Below, piece by piece: positions 44,932 through 55,997 of a stretch of 64,000 nucleotides of DNA. Position 1 is the stretch's first letter, and every line of letters begins with the position of its first letter. The notes beneath the pieces were generated by a model, which was given only the letters and a program-made list of their open reading frames with translations, ran no database searches and was not told the DNA's origin. The DNA comes from Thalassia testudinum (Eukaryota; Streptophyta; Magnoliopsida; Alismatales; Hydrocharitaceae): NCBI GenBank assembly GCA_037157565.1, contig JAZHRO010000019.1, positions 59,766,501 to 59,830,500 of the forward strand, given 5' to 3'. A program made the translations under genes and the position numbers.

Positions 44932-46537
44932 TGATTAACCCATATTTGTGGGCTATTTAAGTATTTAAGTGTCTAGACAGTAAGTTAATTTTAACATTTA
45001 GATAGAATACATTAGGATGTAAATAAATTAATCATATTTTTAACTTAAGTGCATAATTCACACATTTAGAATTAACTTAGGATTACATACATTTGATCAG
45101 TTAATTAATTAGGTGCAATACATACACTATTTTAATTAACATAGAAGTTAAGGAGTTATGTATAAATAATCCTAATTTATTTTTTCTTCTTCTCCTTTAC
45201 AAGTAACTCCGCTGTCTCTGCCTCCTCCTACGCATCAGCATTGATTCTACGGTGGCTTTTGAAATTCAAATCTTTGTAGCTGTGGCTACAAAAGAGAAGG
45301 AGGGTTGCCGTTCAAAGGAGGCCACCACCCCTTTGTTCCTCACTGCATAGAGAACTTTACTTCTCATTCATTCCATACCACCAACCTCCCACCGCGACAG
45401 TGTGACTCCACCACCGTGGGCGTGTGGGGTGACAGCCCACACCGCCAAGAGTCCCTGCAACTTCTCCCCATGCCTCAACCCTGCCAAGCACACCTGCCCA
45501 CCATGCGCCTTCACCCCCAACCAGCACGCCCTCTCCTAGCATGCCTGCCCACCGCGCAACCTCCCCTCAGCCAGCATCCCACCTCGCGCTTGCACGCCCG
45601 CACCTTCATCTCCAGCCCACCCACGCTCCAGCGCACCCTCGCCTCGCACCATCAGACCCCATGCGTGCCTTCACCTCCAGCGCACCCACGCCCGTGCGCC
45701 AGCAGTCCCCCGCTTCAGTGCCTCAAGCACCTCCCTGCAGCACCTGCAGTCGGTGCCATCAGAACCTGCGCGCTCTCGTGCGGCCTGTAGAGCGCTCGCG
45801 CTCCTACGCGCCCACACCTCCTCGCGCCGCCCCTCGTGCCTGCAGCACACGCGGCCAGCAGCAGCAACCTCCACCACCACCGCTTCTCTCCTCTGTCTGA
45901 CCGACTCCGGCCGTCTCTCAACTTGCCGCTGCCACCATTGCAGAGCCCTCGCTCCGGCCAATCTACGCCCAGAAGAGTTCCTTGATCAATCCTCTCTCCC
46001 ATGCGCGAGGAGGAGAGAGGTAGAATCCTTTGTTTATGGTGGAATTAATAATTACATTTCATGCCATTGCCACAAAAATGAATTTTGATTTATCATTATT
46101 TTATTATGGTGAATTTATGCCTTCATGCTCATGCCTCTAGAGAATTGCTAAACTTATTATTCATCTCTATGTGCATTGAATTTAATTTTGAATTACATTT
46201 TAGTATGCATGCAAGTGAATAGTACATGGCATACCCTTGCACATGGATAATTTTCTAACGTAAAAATTACATTAACACCCCTTGACTTCTCCATAAATTT
46301 AAGGTTTACTTTCAGAGCTACACAAGCATTGTTTGAACTGGCGAATAGTTTAGCGAACTTGATTTTGACCTAATTGCGAGTTTAAATAAGTCATTGCCTC
46401 CCTGTGGATATGACCTGCTCTTATGTGAGTGGTTTAATTTTAATTTTAATTATTTTGTTAAGCGATTTTCCACCACTTTAATCCTACAACAATAAATCAT
46501 CTTAATACATTATTCGAAAGCAAAAACTGACTTATCA
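44932..46537 (+). repeat. 5' LTR of element G
   Basis: It runs from TGATTAACCC to GACTTATCA, 1606 bp. A TATA box GTATAAATAATCC is at 45160-45172. A GC-rich block with ORFs open in several frames follows (45300-46030). The U5 motif GCCTCCCTGTGGATATGACC lies at 46396-46415. The promoter should drive the G transcript rightward. Confidence 0.94.
45161..45168 (+). promoter_or_regulatory. Putative TATA box of element G 5' LTR
   Basis: TATAAATA lies about 230 bp into the LTR and is conserved in the 3' LTR at 54603-54610, despite about five percent divergence between the LTRs nearby. Confidence 0.55.
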
Positions 46538-46539
46538 AA

Positions 46540-46557
46540 TGGCACTGTTGCCGGGGA
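46540..46557 (+). promoter_or_regulatory. tRNA-Asp primer-binding site of element G (two mismatches)
   Basis: TGGCACTGTTGCCGGGGA begins two bases after the LTR. It matches the tRNA-Asp complement except for G-to-A and C-to-T in the central GCGCC, the pattern expected from decay of methylated cytosines. Confidence 0.9.
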
Positions 46558-47710
46558 GGCAACAAACGCAATGATTTCACCTGATTTTTATTTCTGATTA
46601 TTTCTCATTACACAGTGATCTGACCATTTATTATCTTTTCTGTGCGAGGAATTTAAGAAAGGAATTTGAGAGAGGTGACAGGCACATCTGGGAGACGACC
46701 TCGACCTTGAGCGACGCCTACACGCGGGGAAGACGTAGGAGACCTAGATCCCGCCTCCATAGGAGATTCTCTGTGTCACAAGTTTTATTTCTATTTTCTC
46801 GCCCTTGTAGTAATTAGGGCTGATTTTTGGGAGCCTCTTTCCTTTTCTTTAGATTTAGGTTTTAATTTATTTTGTGGATTGTTTATCCTTAATTTTCTTG
46901 TGCATAAGTAGCTTAAAAAAAAAAATGAGCTACCTGCTAGAAGCTGCCTGCCCTTAGGTCGTATCATTTAGGACTGAATGAACAGCATCTAGATCTAATT
47001 CTTGTCTTGCATACTGCAAGAAGAATGCTGGAATCAGGTATGCACTTCTAACTTTACATTTCTACCTGTCATGCAAATGCATTTGGATTAATTTTAAGAC
47101 CACCTAATCTGTATTGAATAGATCTAACAAGTGGTCACATATTTTCTGGAAAAGGACTAATTAAAGGGGGGACATTTAAAAATCAAGGACTTGATTTTCA
47201 AACGTGGCATGCGATTCAAAATTCAAAAATCTTTTGCGGTGTATGCACACTTATATCTTTTGCATCACGGCACACATTTAGACACTCCTAAGTCTTAGAA
47301 CTACTAGGACAAGAGCCCTCCTAAAGTTGGATTCTGAAGTGTTTGGAACTTGAGATCAAAGGTTTTGTAAATCCAAAGAGGGGGATACCCTGTCACGGAT
47401 TTTTGGGGGTAGTTGAGAAGCACTGCGAAAGTACAGCTTCAAAGGAAGGCTTAGGCCTACTTGCATCCCTCAATCTTTCGTCTTTGGATTTGCTCTACCA
47501 TTTGAGATTTAGGGAAGAACACCTAAGCTCCAACTAGGTCCTTTTAGGCATTTCAAAGGTTGACAATAGGCGCGTAATTGACTGTGCAACTTGCTTTGTC
47601 ATCTACAATTTGAACTAAAGTCAAAAGCCTAAATTTGTAAAGACCGAACAAGTCCATTTAAATTGTGTTTGTAATGCATTCTTGGTAGGCGTTCTCTTAG
47701 GAGACGACTT
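46558..47710 (+). other. 5' leader of element G
   Basis: About 1.15 kb without a supported gene. The purine-rich GGGGAAGACG part near 46720 and the rest show no recognisable conserved motif. Confidence 0.6.
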
Positions 47711-49450
47711 GTGTTTGATCCTGAACCTGAAAGAATCTTAAGAAGAAACCTTCCAAGGGTAGAAATGGCCGGTCAAAGGAGCCTTAAGGAATATTTCATT
47801 CCAACCAATCAAGCTGGCCCTGCATTACGTAGACCTGGAGGGGACAATCCTTATGAGATCAAAAGCAGTACCATATCCTTGCTGCCCTCCTTTTATGGCA
47901 CTGCTAGGGAAGACCCTTACAAGCATATAGAGGAATTCATCGAGGTCTGTTCCACGATGAAGCTGTAGAGCGTTACTGATGATGCTCAAATGCGAACCCT
48001 CTTTCCCTTCTCCCTTAAGGACAAAGCCAAGTATTGGTATCACACCCTTGATGATATTAACACTTGGGATGCCCTGAAGGAGTTTTTGAAGTACTTCCCC
48101 ATAAGCAAAACAAATCACTTTAGGAGGAAAATTATGAGTTTTGTTCAAAAGGATGGGGAAGCTTTCCATAATGCGTAGGAGCACTTTAATGACTTGCTGA
48201 GACTTTGCCCACATCACCAGGTGCCTAAGTGGCAACTGGTTGAAAGGTTCTACACCGGACTTAATGATTCGCATAGGCAAACTGTGAATGGTGCCTATGC
48301 AAGAACCTTTCTATCTAATACTGAGGATGAAGCTTGGAACCTTTTTGATACTTTGAGTGAGAATTCTATTCACTTGAATTCTACCTACATGGATAGAAAA
48401 CCCACTCTCATGCAAAGAAAGTTGGAGGCGAATGAGGCAAGGGACACCTAGAATTTAGCCTATCAAATTCAATTATTGAATCAAAACATGGAAAGGCTTA
48501 TGTCGAGCCTGAGCCAATTCGTATCTAACACCTCCACATCCCAAGCTTCTGAATGCTCCATTTGCCAAGGCAATACACACGCCACTGTGGATGGCCACTT
48601 GGCCTCCCAATTCCTTGAGCTTGTACAAGCAGATCTGAATGGCGCTCAAAGGTTCCATCCTAGACCTCGTAATGACCCTCTTTCCAACACTTATAATGAG
48701 GGATGGAGGAACCACCCAAACTTTTCATGGAGACAAGGAAATGTCTCAAATTCAGGGAATTATAAACCACAATCCTTTCAAAATCATCAAATGAACCAAC
48801 CTCAGACCTTTGCCCAACTTAAGACCTCTGAGATGGATGAATTGAAGGCGATGTTGAGAACTATGCAAGAAAGTCAAAGTGCCATCATCCAATCTCATGA
48901 CAAGGCTATACATGAGATGAAATCACAGATAGGACACCTTGTTGAGGCTGTTAGATAGAGGGAAATTGGGAAGCTCCCCAGTGCTGCTGAGGAGAATCCT
49001 AAAGGAAAAGGGATTGTCTTTAAGGAGCATGCTCAGGCGGTGACTATTCTGAGGAGTGGGAATGAAATTTCCAAACCCGATGCTCCTATAGTCTCACCCC
49101 TTGAAAAACCATCCACCCCGACTTTCACCCCCACCAGAGAAGACTTGCCCAAATCTTCTCCACTTGAAATCACCTCACCGGAAGAAGTTGCCCCCATTCC
49201 ACCCCTTACTTGACATGACAACCCTTCCTCCCAGAGATCGAGAGTGCCCTTTCCAGAGCGCTTATCCACCTCTAGGCAGACTTCTACTGGCTCATCTGGA
49301 GCCAATGATAAGATGGATGAGATCATGGAAACTTTCAAGCAAGTGCAGATTAACCTACCTTTGCTTGAAGCTATCAGATAGATTCCGTCTTATGCCCACT
49401 TCTTAAAGGACCTGTGCACGAAAAAGCGACAATCTAAGGAACAGGTCTAA
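47711..49450 (+). pseudogene. gag of element G (broken)
   Basis: It reads VFDPEPERILRR, then an ATG at 47765 (MAGQRSLKEYFIPTNQ), then DNPYEIKSSTISLLPSFYG and MRTLFPFSLKDKAKYWYHTL. After a TAG near 48176 (Trp in relatives) it reads FNDLLRLCPHHQVPKWQLVERFY. The zinc knuckle is C-SI-C-QGNT-H-ATVD-G, so the last Cys is lost, unlike in element A. A MDELKAMLRTMQ helix and a VTILRSGN junction follow. Stops also lie near 47967, 48450 and 48956. The open frame extends upstream of the ATG to about 47675, so the family start codon may lie in sequence now lost. Confidence 0.9.
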
Positions 49451-50430
49451 TCAAAAGTTGTCCTACCTGATTTTGTTAGCTCAATTGTTCAACATGGCAC
49501 ACCCCCAAAACTTAAGGACCCAGGAGCCCCGTACATCTCAGTGGTTATTGGTGACTTACAGATTGATGAGGCTCTACTTGATCTGGGTGCGGAGGTGAAC
49601 ATCCTTCCGAGCTACGTGTATGAACAACTTGGGGGAGGCAATCTGAAGCCTAGCCCTGTAATCCTTCAAGTTGCTAATCAATCACTTAAGACACCACGGG
49701 GAATTTTGGAAGATGTCCTCGTAAGAGTGGAGGATTTCTTCTTTCCCGTTGACTTCTTAGTTTTGGACACTGACCCTACCAACAAGCCAACCAAACCCTC
49801 CATCATTTTGGGTCGCCCCTTCCTTGCAACTTTGCATGCTTCAATCAATTGCAATACTGGGGCATTGAAAATGGGCTTTGGGAATAGAAAAATCTGGCTC
49901 AATGTGTTTGATGCTTACAAGCAAGCTGGACCTAAGGATTGTTCTCAAGTTGAGGTGATAGATGGCCTGATTGAAGAGGCAACCCCTACAATGTTATGTA
50001 ATGACCCCCTTCAGCATGTCATGCTAAATGAGCATTCCCATCTCTTGGAGGAATGTGAAGGGGATATACTTGAACTTGAGGAGTTGCTGGGTGTTTCTGC
50101 TGAGTCTCTTCCCCCATCATCTCTACCCAAGGTAGATCTGCTACCTGAGATGGGGACATCTATTATGAAACCCTCAACCATACAAGCCCCCGATCTTGAG
50201 TTGAAACCCCTCCTTGACACTCTCAAGTACGTCTTCCTAGGTGCCAATGATACACTCCCTGTTATCATTTCGGCTGTGCTATCTGAGGCACAGGAGGGAG
50301 CCCTGATTGAATGCTTGTCTAGGCATAAGGAAGCTATTGCTTGGAGCATTGCTGACATTAAGGGTATAGACTCTACACTCTACATGCACCACATTTATAT
50401 TGATGATCCATCAAGCCATTTAGGGGCATG
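49451..50430 (+). pseudogene. Protease and linker of element G
   Basis: A 300-codon open stretch (49541-50443) with ISVVIGDLQIDEALLD, LGAEVNILP (DLGA catalytic motif), FPVDFLVLDTDP and IILGRPFLATLHASIN, followed by the acidic linker with LELEELLGVSAESLPPSS and LELKPLLDTLKYVFLG. It ends in a frameshift near 50405, just before the reverse transcriptase frame. This is the longest undamaged coding block of the element. Confidence 0.9.
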
Positions 50431-51860
50431 CAGAGACATCTGAACCCTAATATGAGGGAGGTGGTTAAAAAGGAAATCCTGAAGAGGTTGGATGCTGGGA
50501 TCATATATCCCATTGCAGATAGTAAATGGGTAAGTCTTATTCATGTGGTGCCAAAGAAGGTAGGCCTTACTGTGGAATTTTATGACCAAGGTGAACAAGT
50601 TGTCACTAGACCCTCAACTGGATGGAGGGTCTATATTGATTACCGCAAGCTAAACACCGCTACCTAGAAGGATCACTTTCCCTTGCCTTTTATTGATCAA
50701 ATTCTCGAGAAATTGGCAGGGAATAAGTACTATGGCTTTCTCGATGGATATTCTGGGTACAACCAGGCTGCAGTCTTACCTGATGACCAAGAGAAGACGA
50801 CATTCACGAGTCCTTACGATACTTTTGCATTCAAGCGTATGCCATTTGGATTATGTAATGCTCCTGCAACCTTCCAGCGGTGTATGATGTCTATTTTTTT
50901 GGACATGATTGACGAGTGTGTTGAAGTGTTTATGTATGACTTCTCCATTTATGGCTCAACTTTCGAACAGTGCCTCCTACACCTAGAGAATGTGTTGAAG
51001 CGATGTAAGGAGACTGGTTTAGTCCTCAGTTGGGAGAAAAGTCATTTCATGGTACAGAAAGGAATTGTATTTAGGCTTGTTGTGTCTGAGCAAGGTTTGG
51101 AAGTAGATAAAGCCAAGATTGATTCTATTTCTAGACTCCCATTACCCATGAATGTCAAATAGATTAGATCCTTTCTGGGTCATGCTGGCTTTTATAAGCG
51201 CTTTATTAAAAATTTTAGTAAAATTTCTAGTCCACTTTGTAACTTGTTGGTGAAGGAATCTTCCTTCAATTTTGATTCAAAGTGTGCCGAGGCCTTTCAA
51301 ACTCTGAAGGAGGCCTTGATCTCTACGCCTATTCTCCGAGCTCCTGATTGGACACTCCCATTTGAGCTGATGTGTGATGCTTCAGATTATGCAGTGGGAG
51401 CAGTCCTTGGACAAAGGGTTGAGGGAAGACCTCATGTGCTGCATTATGCTAGCAAGACTTTAACCGAACCGCAGCAAAACTACACCGTCACTGAAAAAGA
51501 ATTACTTGCTGTAGTTTTTGCTCTGGAGAAGTTTAGGTCTTATCTTCTTGGATCTAAGGTGGTTATTTTCACTGATCATGCATGAGTGAAACATCCCATT
51601 GCTAAGAAAGATTCTAAGCCACGTCTGATTAGGTGGATCCTACTCCTTCAAGAATTTGACTTGGAGATACGTGAAAAGAAATGAGTAGAAAATGTTGTGG
51701 CTAACCACCTGTCTTGCCTTCCACTTAATGACTCTCTTTCCGGAGACATCCGCGAGACATTTCCCAATGAAACCCTGATGGCGGTAACACCAACTTTACC
51801 TTGGTATGCTGATACCGTAAATTGGTTACTAGAGAAACTCCTGGCTCTTAGGACGAGCAT
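50428..51860 (+). pseudogene. Reverse transcriptase and RNase H of element G (active site changed)
   Basis: RT reads MQRHLNPNMREVVKKEILK, HVVPKKVGLTVE, FIDQILEKLAGNKYYGFLD and RMPFGLCNAPATFQ. At the active site it has VFMYDFS where relatives have FMDD, so the first Asp is Tyr. Stops lie near 50665, 51160, 51583 and 51682. RNase H keeps [25 protein letters not shown] and FTDHA, and the terminal ADHLS motif is altered to ANHLS. The RT change alone should abolish activity. Confidence 0.92.
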
Positions 51861-53081
51861 AAAAAAAAGAGATTCACTTCCCAAGCAAGATATTTTCATT
51901 GGGAAAAGCCTGAATTATTTAGAATTGGACAAGACCAAGTATTGAGACGTTGTGTACCTGAAGAGGAACAACAAAGTGTGCTGAGTTTTTGCCATGAACT
52001 TCATTGTGGAGGACACTTTGGTGCTAAGAAAATTGCTTTTAAGGTTCTCCAGTCCGATTTTTGGTGGCCTTCATTATTTAAGGATTCTCATAATTTTGTT
52101 AAGGCCTGTATTATATGTCAATGGACTGAAATGATTGGGAAGAGGAATGAAATGCCTCAACACCCTATTCAATCTGTTGAAATTTTTGATGTGTGAGGAA
52201 TTGACTTTATGGGCCCCTTCCCTTCTTCCCATGGTTATGAATATATCTTGGTGGTAGTTGATTATGTCTTTAAATGGATAGAGGCCATTCCTACATGCAC
52301 AAATGATCACTCTGTGATTTTGAAATTTGTGAAGGCCAATATCATATCTCATTTCGGCTACCCCAAGACCATTATAAGTGATAGGGGACCTCATTTCCAA
52401 AACCACCACTTCAATCGGCTAATCAGGAGTCTGAGAGTGACTCACAAGGTCGCTACCCCTTACCATCCTCAGACGAGTGGCCAGGTTGAAGTGTAGAATA
52501 GGGAGATAAAAAATATTTTAGAAAAGACCGTTAGACCTGATAGGAAAGACTGGTCCCAAAAGCTCGATGATGCTTTGTGGGAATATCGAACGGCCTATAA
52601 GACCCCTTTGGGTATTTCTCCCTTTCGGATTGTGTATGGGAAAGTGTGTCATTTACCCGTTGAGTTGGAACATAGGGCACTTTGGGCTATTCGAAGTGTT
52701 AACATGGATTTAGAGAAGGTGGGTAAGGCACGACTTCTGGAATTAAGTGAGCTTGAGGAGCTGAGAAATGATGCTTATGACACCTCTCAAGCTTATAAAC
52801 AAAGAACTAAGGTCTTGCATGATAAGTATATACTTCGAAAGACCTTTGAGCCCAACCAACAAGTCTGGCTTTTCAATTCCAGACTTAAGCTTTTTCCAGG
52901 GAAGTTAAAATCTCGTTGGGATGGGCCTTACATAATCACTAAAGTGCTTCCACATGAAGCTGTGGAGATTAAAAGCCCTTCCTCTTCAGCAACTCCCTTT
53001 ATCGTCAACAGTCAACGGTTAAAACCATACATTACTTTGGATGGCCATCTGGTTGACGAGGTCACTCTTGAGGAGCCTTAG
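51861..53081 (+). pseudogene. Integrase of element G (broken)
   Basis: The zinc-binding part reads HELHCGGHFG and CIICQWTEMIGKRNEMPQ. After a TGA near 52195 comes GIDFMGPFP with the first Asp, then ISDRGPHF with the second, and 35 residues later GQVEV with the Glu, followed by a TAG. The C-terminal ORF (52575-53081) has [43 protein letters not shown] and SQRLKPYI. The D,D35E triad is intact although the frame is broken. No envelope ORF follows. Confidence 0.92.
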
Positions 53082-54018
53082 TTCCTACCATTCTCTGCCT
53101 CAGGTAATATCTTCCTTTAACTGTTTTTGTTTCCAATGAGGACATTGTTTGAACCAGGCATGGGGGAGAGGACCTAAGGCATTTGTTTATAGCATGTCTA
53201 CATTTTGCATTCATTCATGCATATTGCATTAAAAAAATTAAATATATATATATATATAAATTGAGCTTAACTGGCTAGGCCCTGCATTCTTAAGCAAATC
53301 AAAACTCTAGGTTAGACTAAGTTGATTCTAGGGTCGAACTTTAGAATCTAAGTGAGCTACTAGCTTTAAACCTAGTCCTTTGTGGACTTAAAAACTTAAG
53401 TAGGGGTTAAGTTGCGGACCATTCCTCAAGAGGTTGAGGAAGGAAAGCTAGGGATTGAGTTAAAAGGTGGGGTAATACCTGGAGTCTTGTTCTACCTTTT
53501 GGTTTACGGGTCCTTGTAACCCAAGCATCCAAATTTCACACACTTGGTCTTGTGTAAGTAAGTGATCACCTTAATTTCTTTCTTAAAAGAAATTTGGTTC
53601 TCTTAGTTTTGACTTAGGAGAGGCTTGAAAACACAATTTGACTGGAAGAGTTCCTGCCGCAGGAGAGGTGGAGTATATACTCACCTTGAGGATGCGATGA
53701 TAACATATTACCTCCTCGACGCTTGTCTCTTAGGATATCCATCCTACTGGGGGCATGTAAGCGCATTATGTGGTTCAGGTACCATGGGCGGCCCTATCTC
53801 GAAGTGTCGATTGCCATAGGCCTGAATTCTCTTAAGAAATCCATGGGCGATACTATCTCAAAGTATCAATTGCCAAGAGTTCTTGGGGTTGCTATGGGCA
53901 GTGCTATCTCGAAGCATCAAAAGCCAGGCACCCTTAGAGCTACGGTGATGGGGACAATGAATCCGACACAGACTGTGTTGATAGTTGATCCGAGGTTAGA
54001 CTTAGAGGAATCAAACAA

Positions 54019-54050
<32 letters not shown>

Positions 54051-54334
54051 TATTCAAAAAAAAATCCTTTTTCCTTTCTAGGTTGGCAATCATACCAACC
54101 TCAAATAACTTAGACCAATGCACATGCACGGATGCTTTAATCTCAGGGATCAATAAACCTTAGGGTAGAGTCAGAAATCAGGGAAACTTGTGCCTACAAC
54201 TCGTCTTTAGCCGACCTAGTCTGTAACTTAGCAACTACTTGGGAACCTTAGGTCTAAAGTCTAAACTTAATATGTTTCTAAAGGAAGACCGATTGGGTTG
54301 GCTACTCTACTTGGAATGCGAGGTTTTGCTTGGA
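53082..54334 (+). other. 3' untranslated region of element G
   Basis: It is noncoding. Three copies of a 35-bp word (53783-53818, 53841-53875, 53893-53925) share YATGGGC, CTATCTCGAAG and GCC. The second copy forms GATACT-atctcaa-AGTATC. TA repeats lie at 53243-53261 and 54020-54050. Confidence 0.65.
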
Positions 54335-54372
54335 TTTGCTAGGGACTAGCAAAAACTAGGCATGGGGGTATT
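54335..54372 (+). promoter_or_regulatory. Hairpin and polypurine tract of element G
   Basis: TTTGCTAG-GGA-CTAGCAAA (54335-54353) is followed by CTAGGCATGGGGGTATT, which abuts the 3' LTR. Confidence 0.85.
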
Positions 54373-55997
54373 TGATTAGCCCATATTTGTGGGCTATTTA
54401 AGTATTTAAGTGTCTAGATATTAAGTTAATTTTAACATTTAGATAGCATACATTAGGATGTAAATAAATTAATTCATATTTTTAGCTTAAGTGCATAATT
54501 CACACATTTAGAATTAACTTAGGATTGCATACATTTAATTAGTTAATTAATTAGGTGCATTACATACACTATTTTAATTAACATAGAAGTTAAGGAGTTA
54601 TGTATAAATAATCCTAATTATTTTTTTTTCTTCTTCTCCTTTATAGGTAACTCCTCCGTCGCTGCATCCTCCCCCTGCGCATCAGCATTGATTCTAGGTG
54701 GCTTTTGAAATTCAAATCTTTGTAGCTATGGCTACAAAAGAGAAGGAAGGGCTGCCGTTCAAAGGAGGCCACCACCCCTTTTTTCCTCACTGCGTAGAGA
54801 ATTTTGCTTCTCATCCATTCCATACCACCGGCCTCCCACCGTGGTAGTGCGACTCCACCACCGTGGGCGTGTGGGGTGACAGCCCACACCGCCAACAGTC
54901 CCTGCAACTTCTCCTCCCCGAGCCTCAACCTTGCCAAGCACGCCTACCCACTGCGTGCCTTCACCCCCAACCAGCACACCCTCGCCTAGCACGCCTGCCC
55001 ACCACGCGCCATCCCCTCAGCCAGCATCCCACCTCGCGCTTGCATGCCCGCACCTTCATCTCCAGCCCACCCACGCTGCAGCGCACCCTAGCCTCGCGCC
55101 ATCAGACCCAGCGCGTGCCTTCACCTCCAGTGCACCCACGCCCGCGCGCCAGCAGTCCCCTAGTTCAGCACCTCAAGCGCCTCCCTGCAGCACCTGCAGC
55201 CGGTGCCATCAGAACCCGTGCACTCCCATGCGGCCTGTAGAGCGCCCGCGTGCCCACGCCTCCTCGCGCCTACAGCGCCCTCGCGTCGCCCCTCCTCGTG
55301 CCTGCAGCACGCGCGGCCAGCAGTAGCAACCTCCACCACCGTCGCTTCTCTCCTCCGTCTGGCCGACTCCAGCCGTCTCGCAACTTGCCGCTGCCACCGT
55401 TGCAAAGCCCTCGCTCCGGCCAATCTACGCCCAAAAGAGTTCCTCGAACAATCCTCTCTCCCATGCGCGAGGAGGAGAGAGGTAGAATCCTCTATTTATG
55501 GTGGAATTAATAATTACATTTCATGCCATTACCACAAAAATGAATTTTGATTTATCATTATTTTATTATGGTGAATTTATGCCTTCATGCTCATGCTTCT
55601 AGAGAATTGCTAAACCTTATTATTCATCTCTATGTGCATTGAATTTAATTTTGAATTACATTTTAGTATGCATGCAAGTGAATAGTACATGGCATACCCT
55701 TGCACATGGATAATTTTCTGACGTAAAAATTACATTAATACCCCTTGACTTCATAAATTTAAGGTTTACTTTCAGAGCTACACAAGCATTATTTGATCTG
55801 GCGAATAGTTTAGCGAACTTGATTTTGACCTAATTGCGAGTTTAAATAAGTCATTGCCTCCCTATGGATACGACCCGCTCTCCTGTGAGTGGTTTAATTT
55901 TAATTTTAATTGTTTTGTTAAGCGATTTTCCACCACTTTGATCCTACAATGACAAATCATCTTAATACATTATTTGAAAGCAAAAACTAACTTATCA
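54373..55997 (+). repeat. 3' LTR of element G
   Basis: It runs from TGATTAGCCC to AACTTATCA, 1625 bp. It has the same layout as the 5' LTR, with the U5 motif GCCTCCCTATGGATACGACC at 55856-55875. Substitutions and small indels accumulate throughout, including the GC-rich block. Confidence 0.94.

Larger units (their letters stand above)
44932..55997 (+). mobile_element. Element G: full-length Athila-type retrotransposon with decayed genes
   Basis: An 11,066-bp element flanked by a perfect CTATG duplication. The order is 5' LTR (44932-46537), tRNA-Asp primer site, leader, gag, protease, RT, RNase H, integrase, 3' UTR, hairpin, polypurine tract and 3' LTR (54373-55997). The LTRs differ at roughly one base in twenty in the first 200 bp, so it is much older than element B. 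There is no envelope-like ORF. Its proteins closely resemble those of element A, making the two members of one lineage on opposite strands. Confidence 0.95.

Noticed and set aside
45305..46088. Pro/Ala/Ser/His-rich ORFs in the 5' LTR of G (and their twins at 54863-55550)
   Set aside because: They are inside LTRs, open in several frames, with frames not conserved between the two LTRs.
53082..54334. Envelope-like ORF expected after integrase in some Athila elements
   Set aside because: No ORF longer than about 150 codons and no signal peptide or membrane segment is found in G, and likewise none in 1453-3004 of A.
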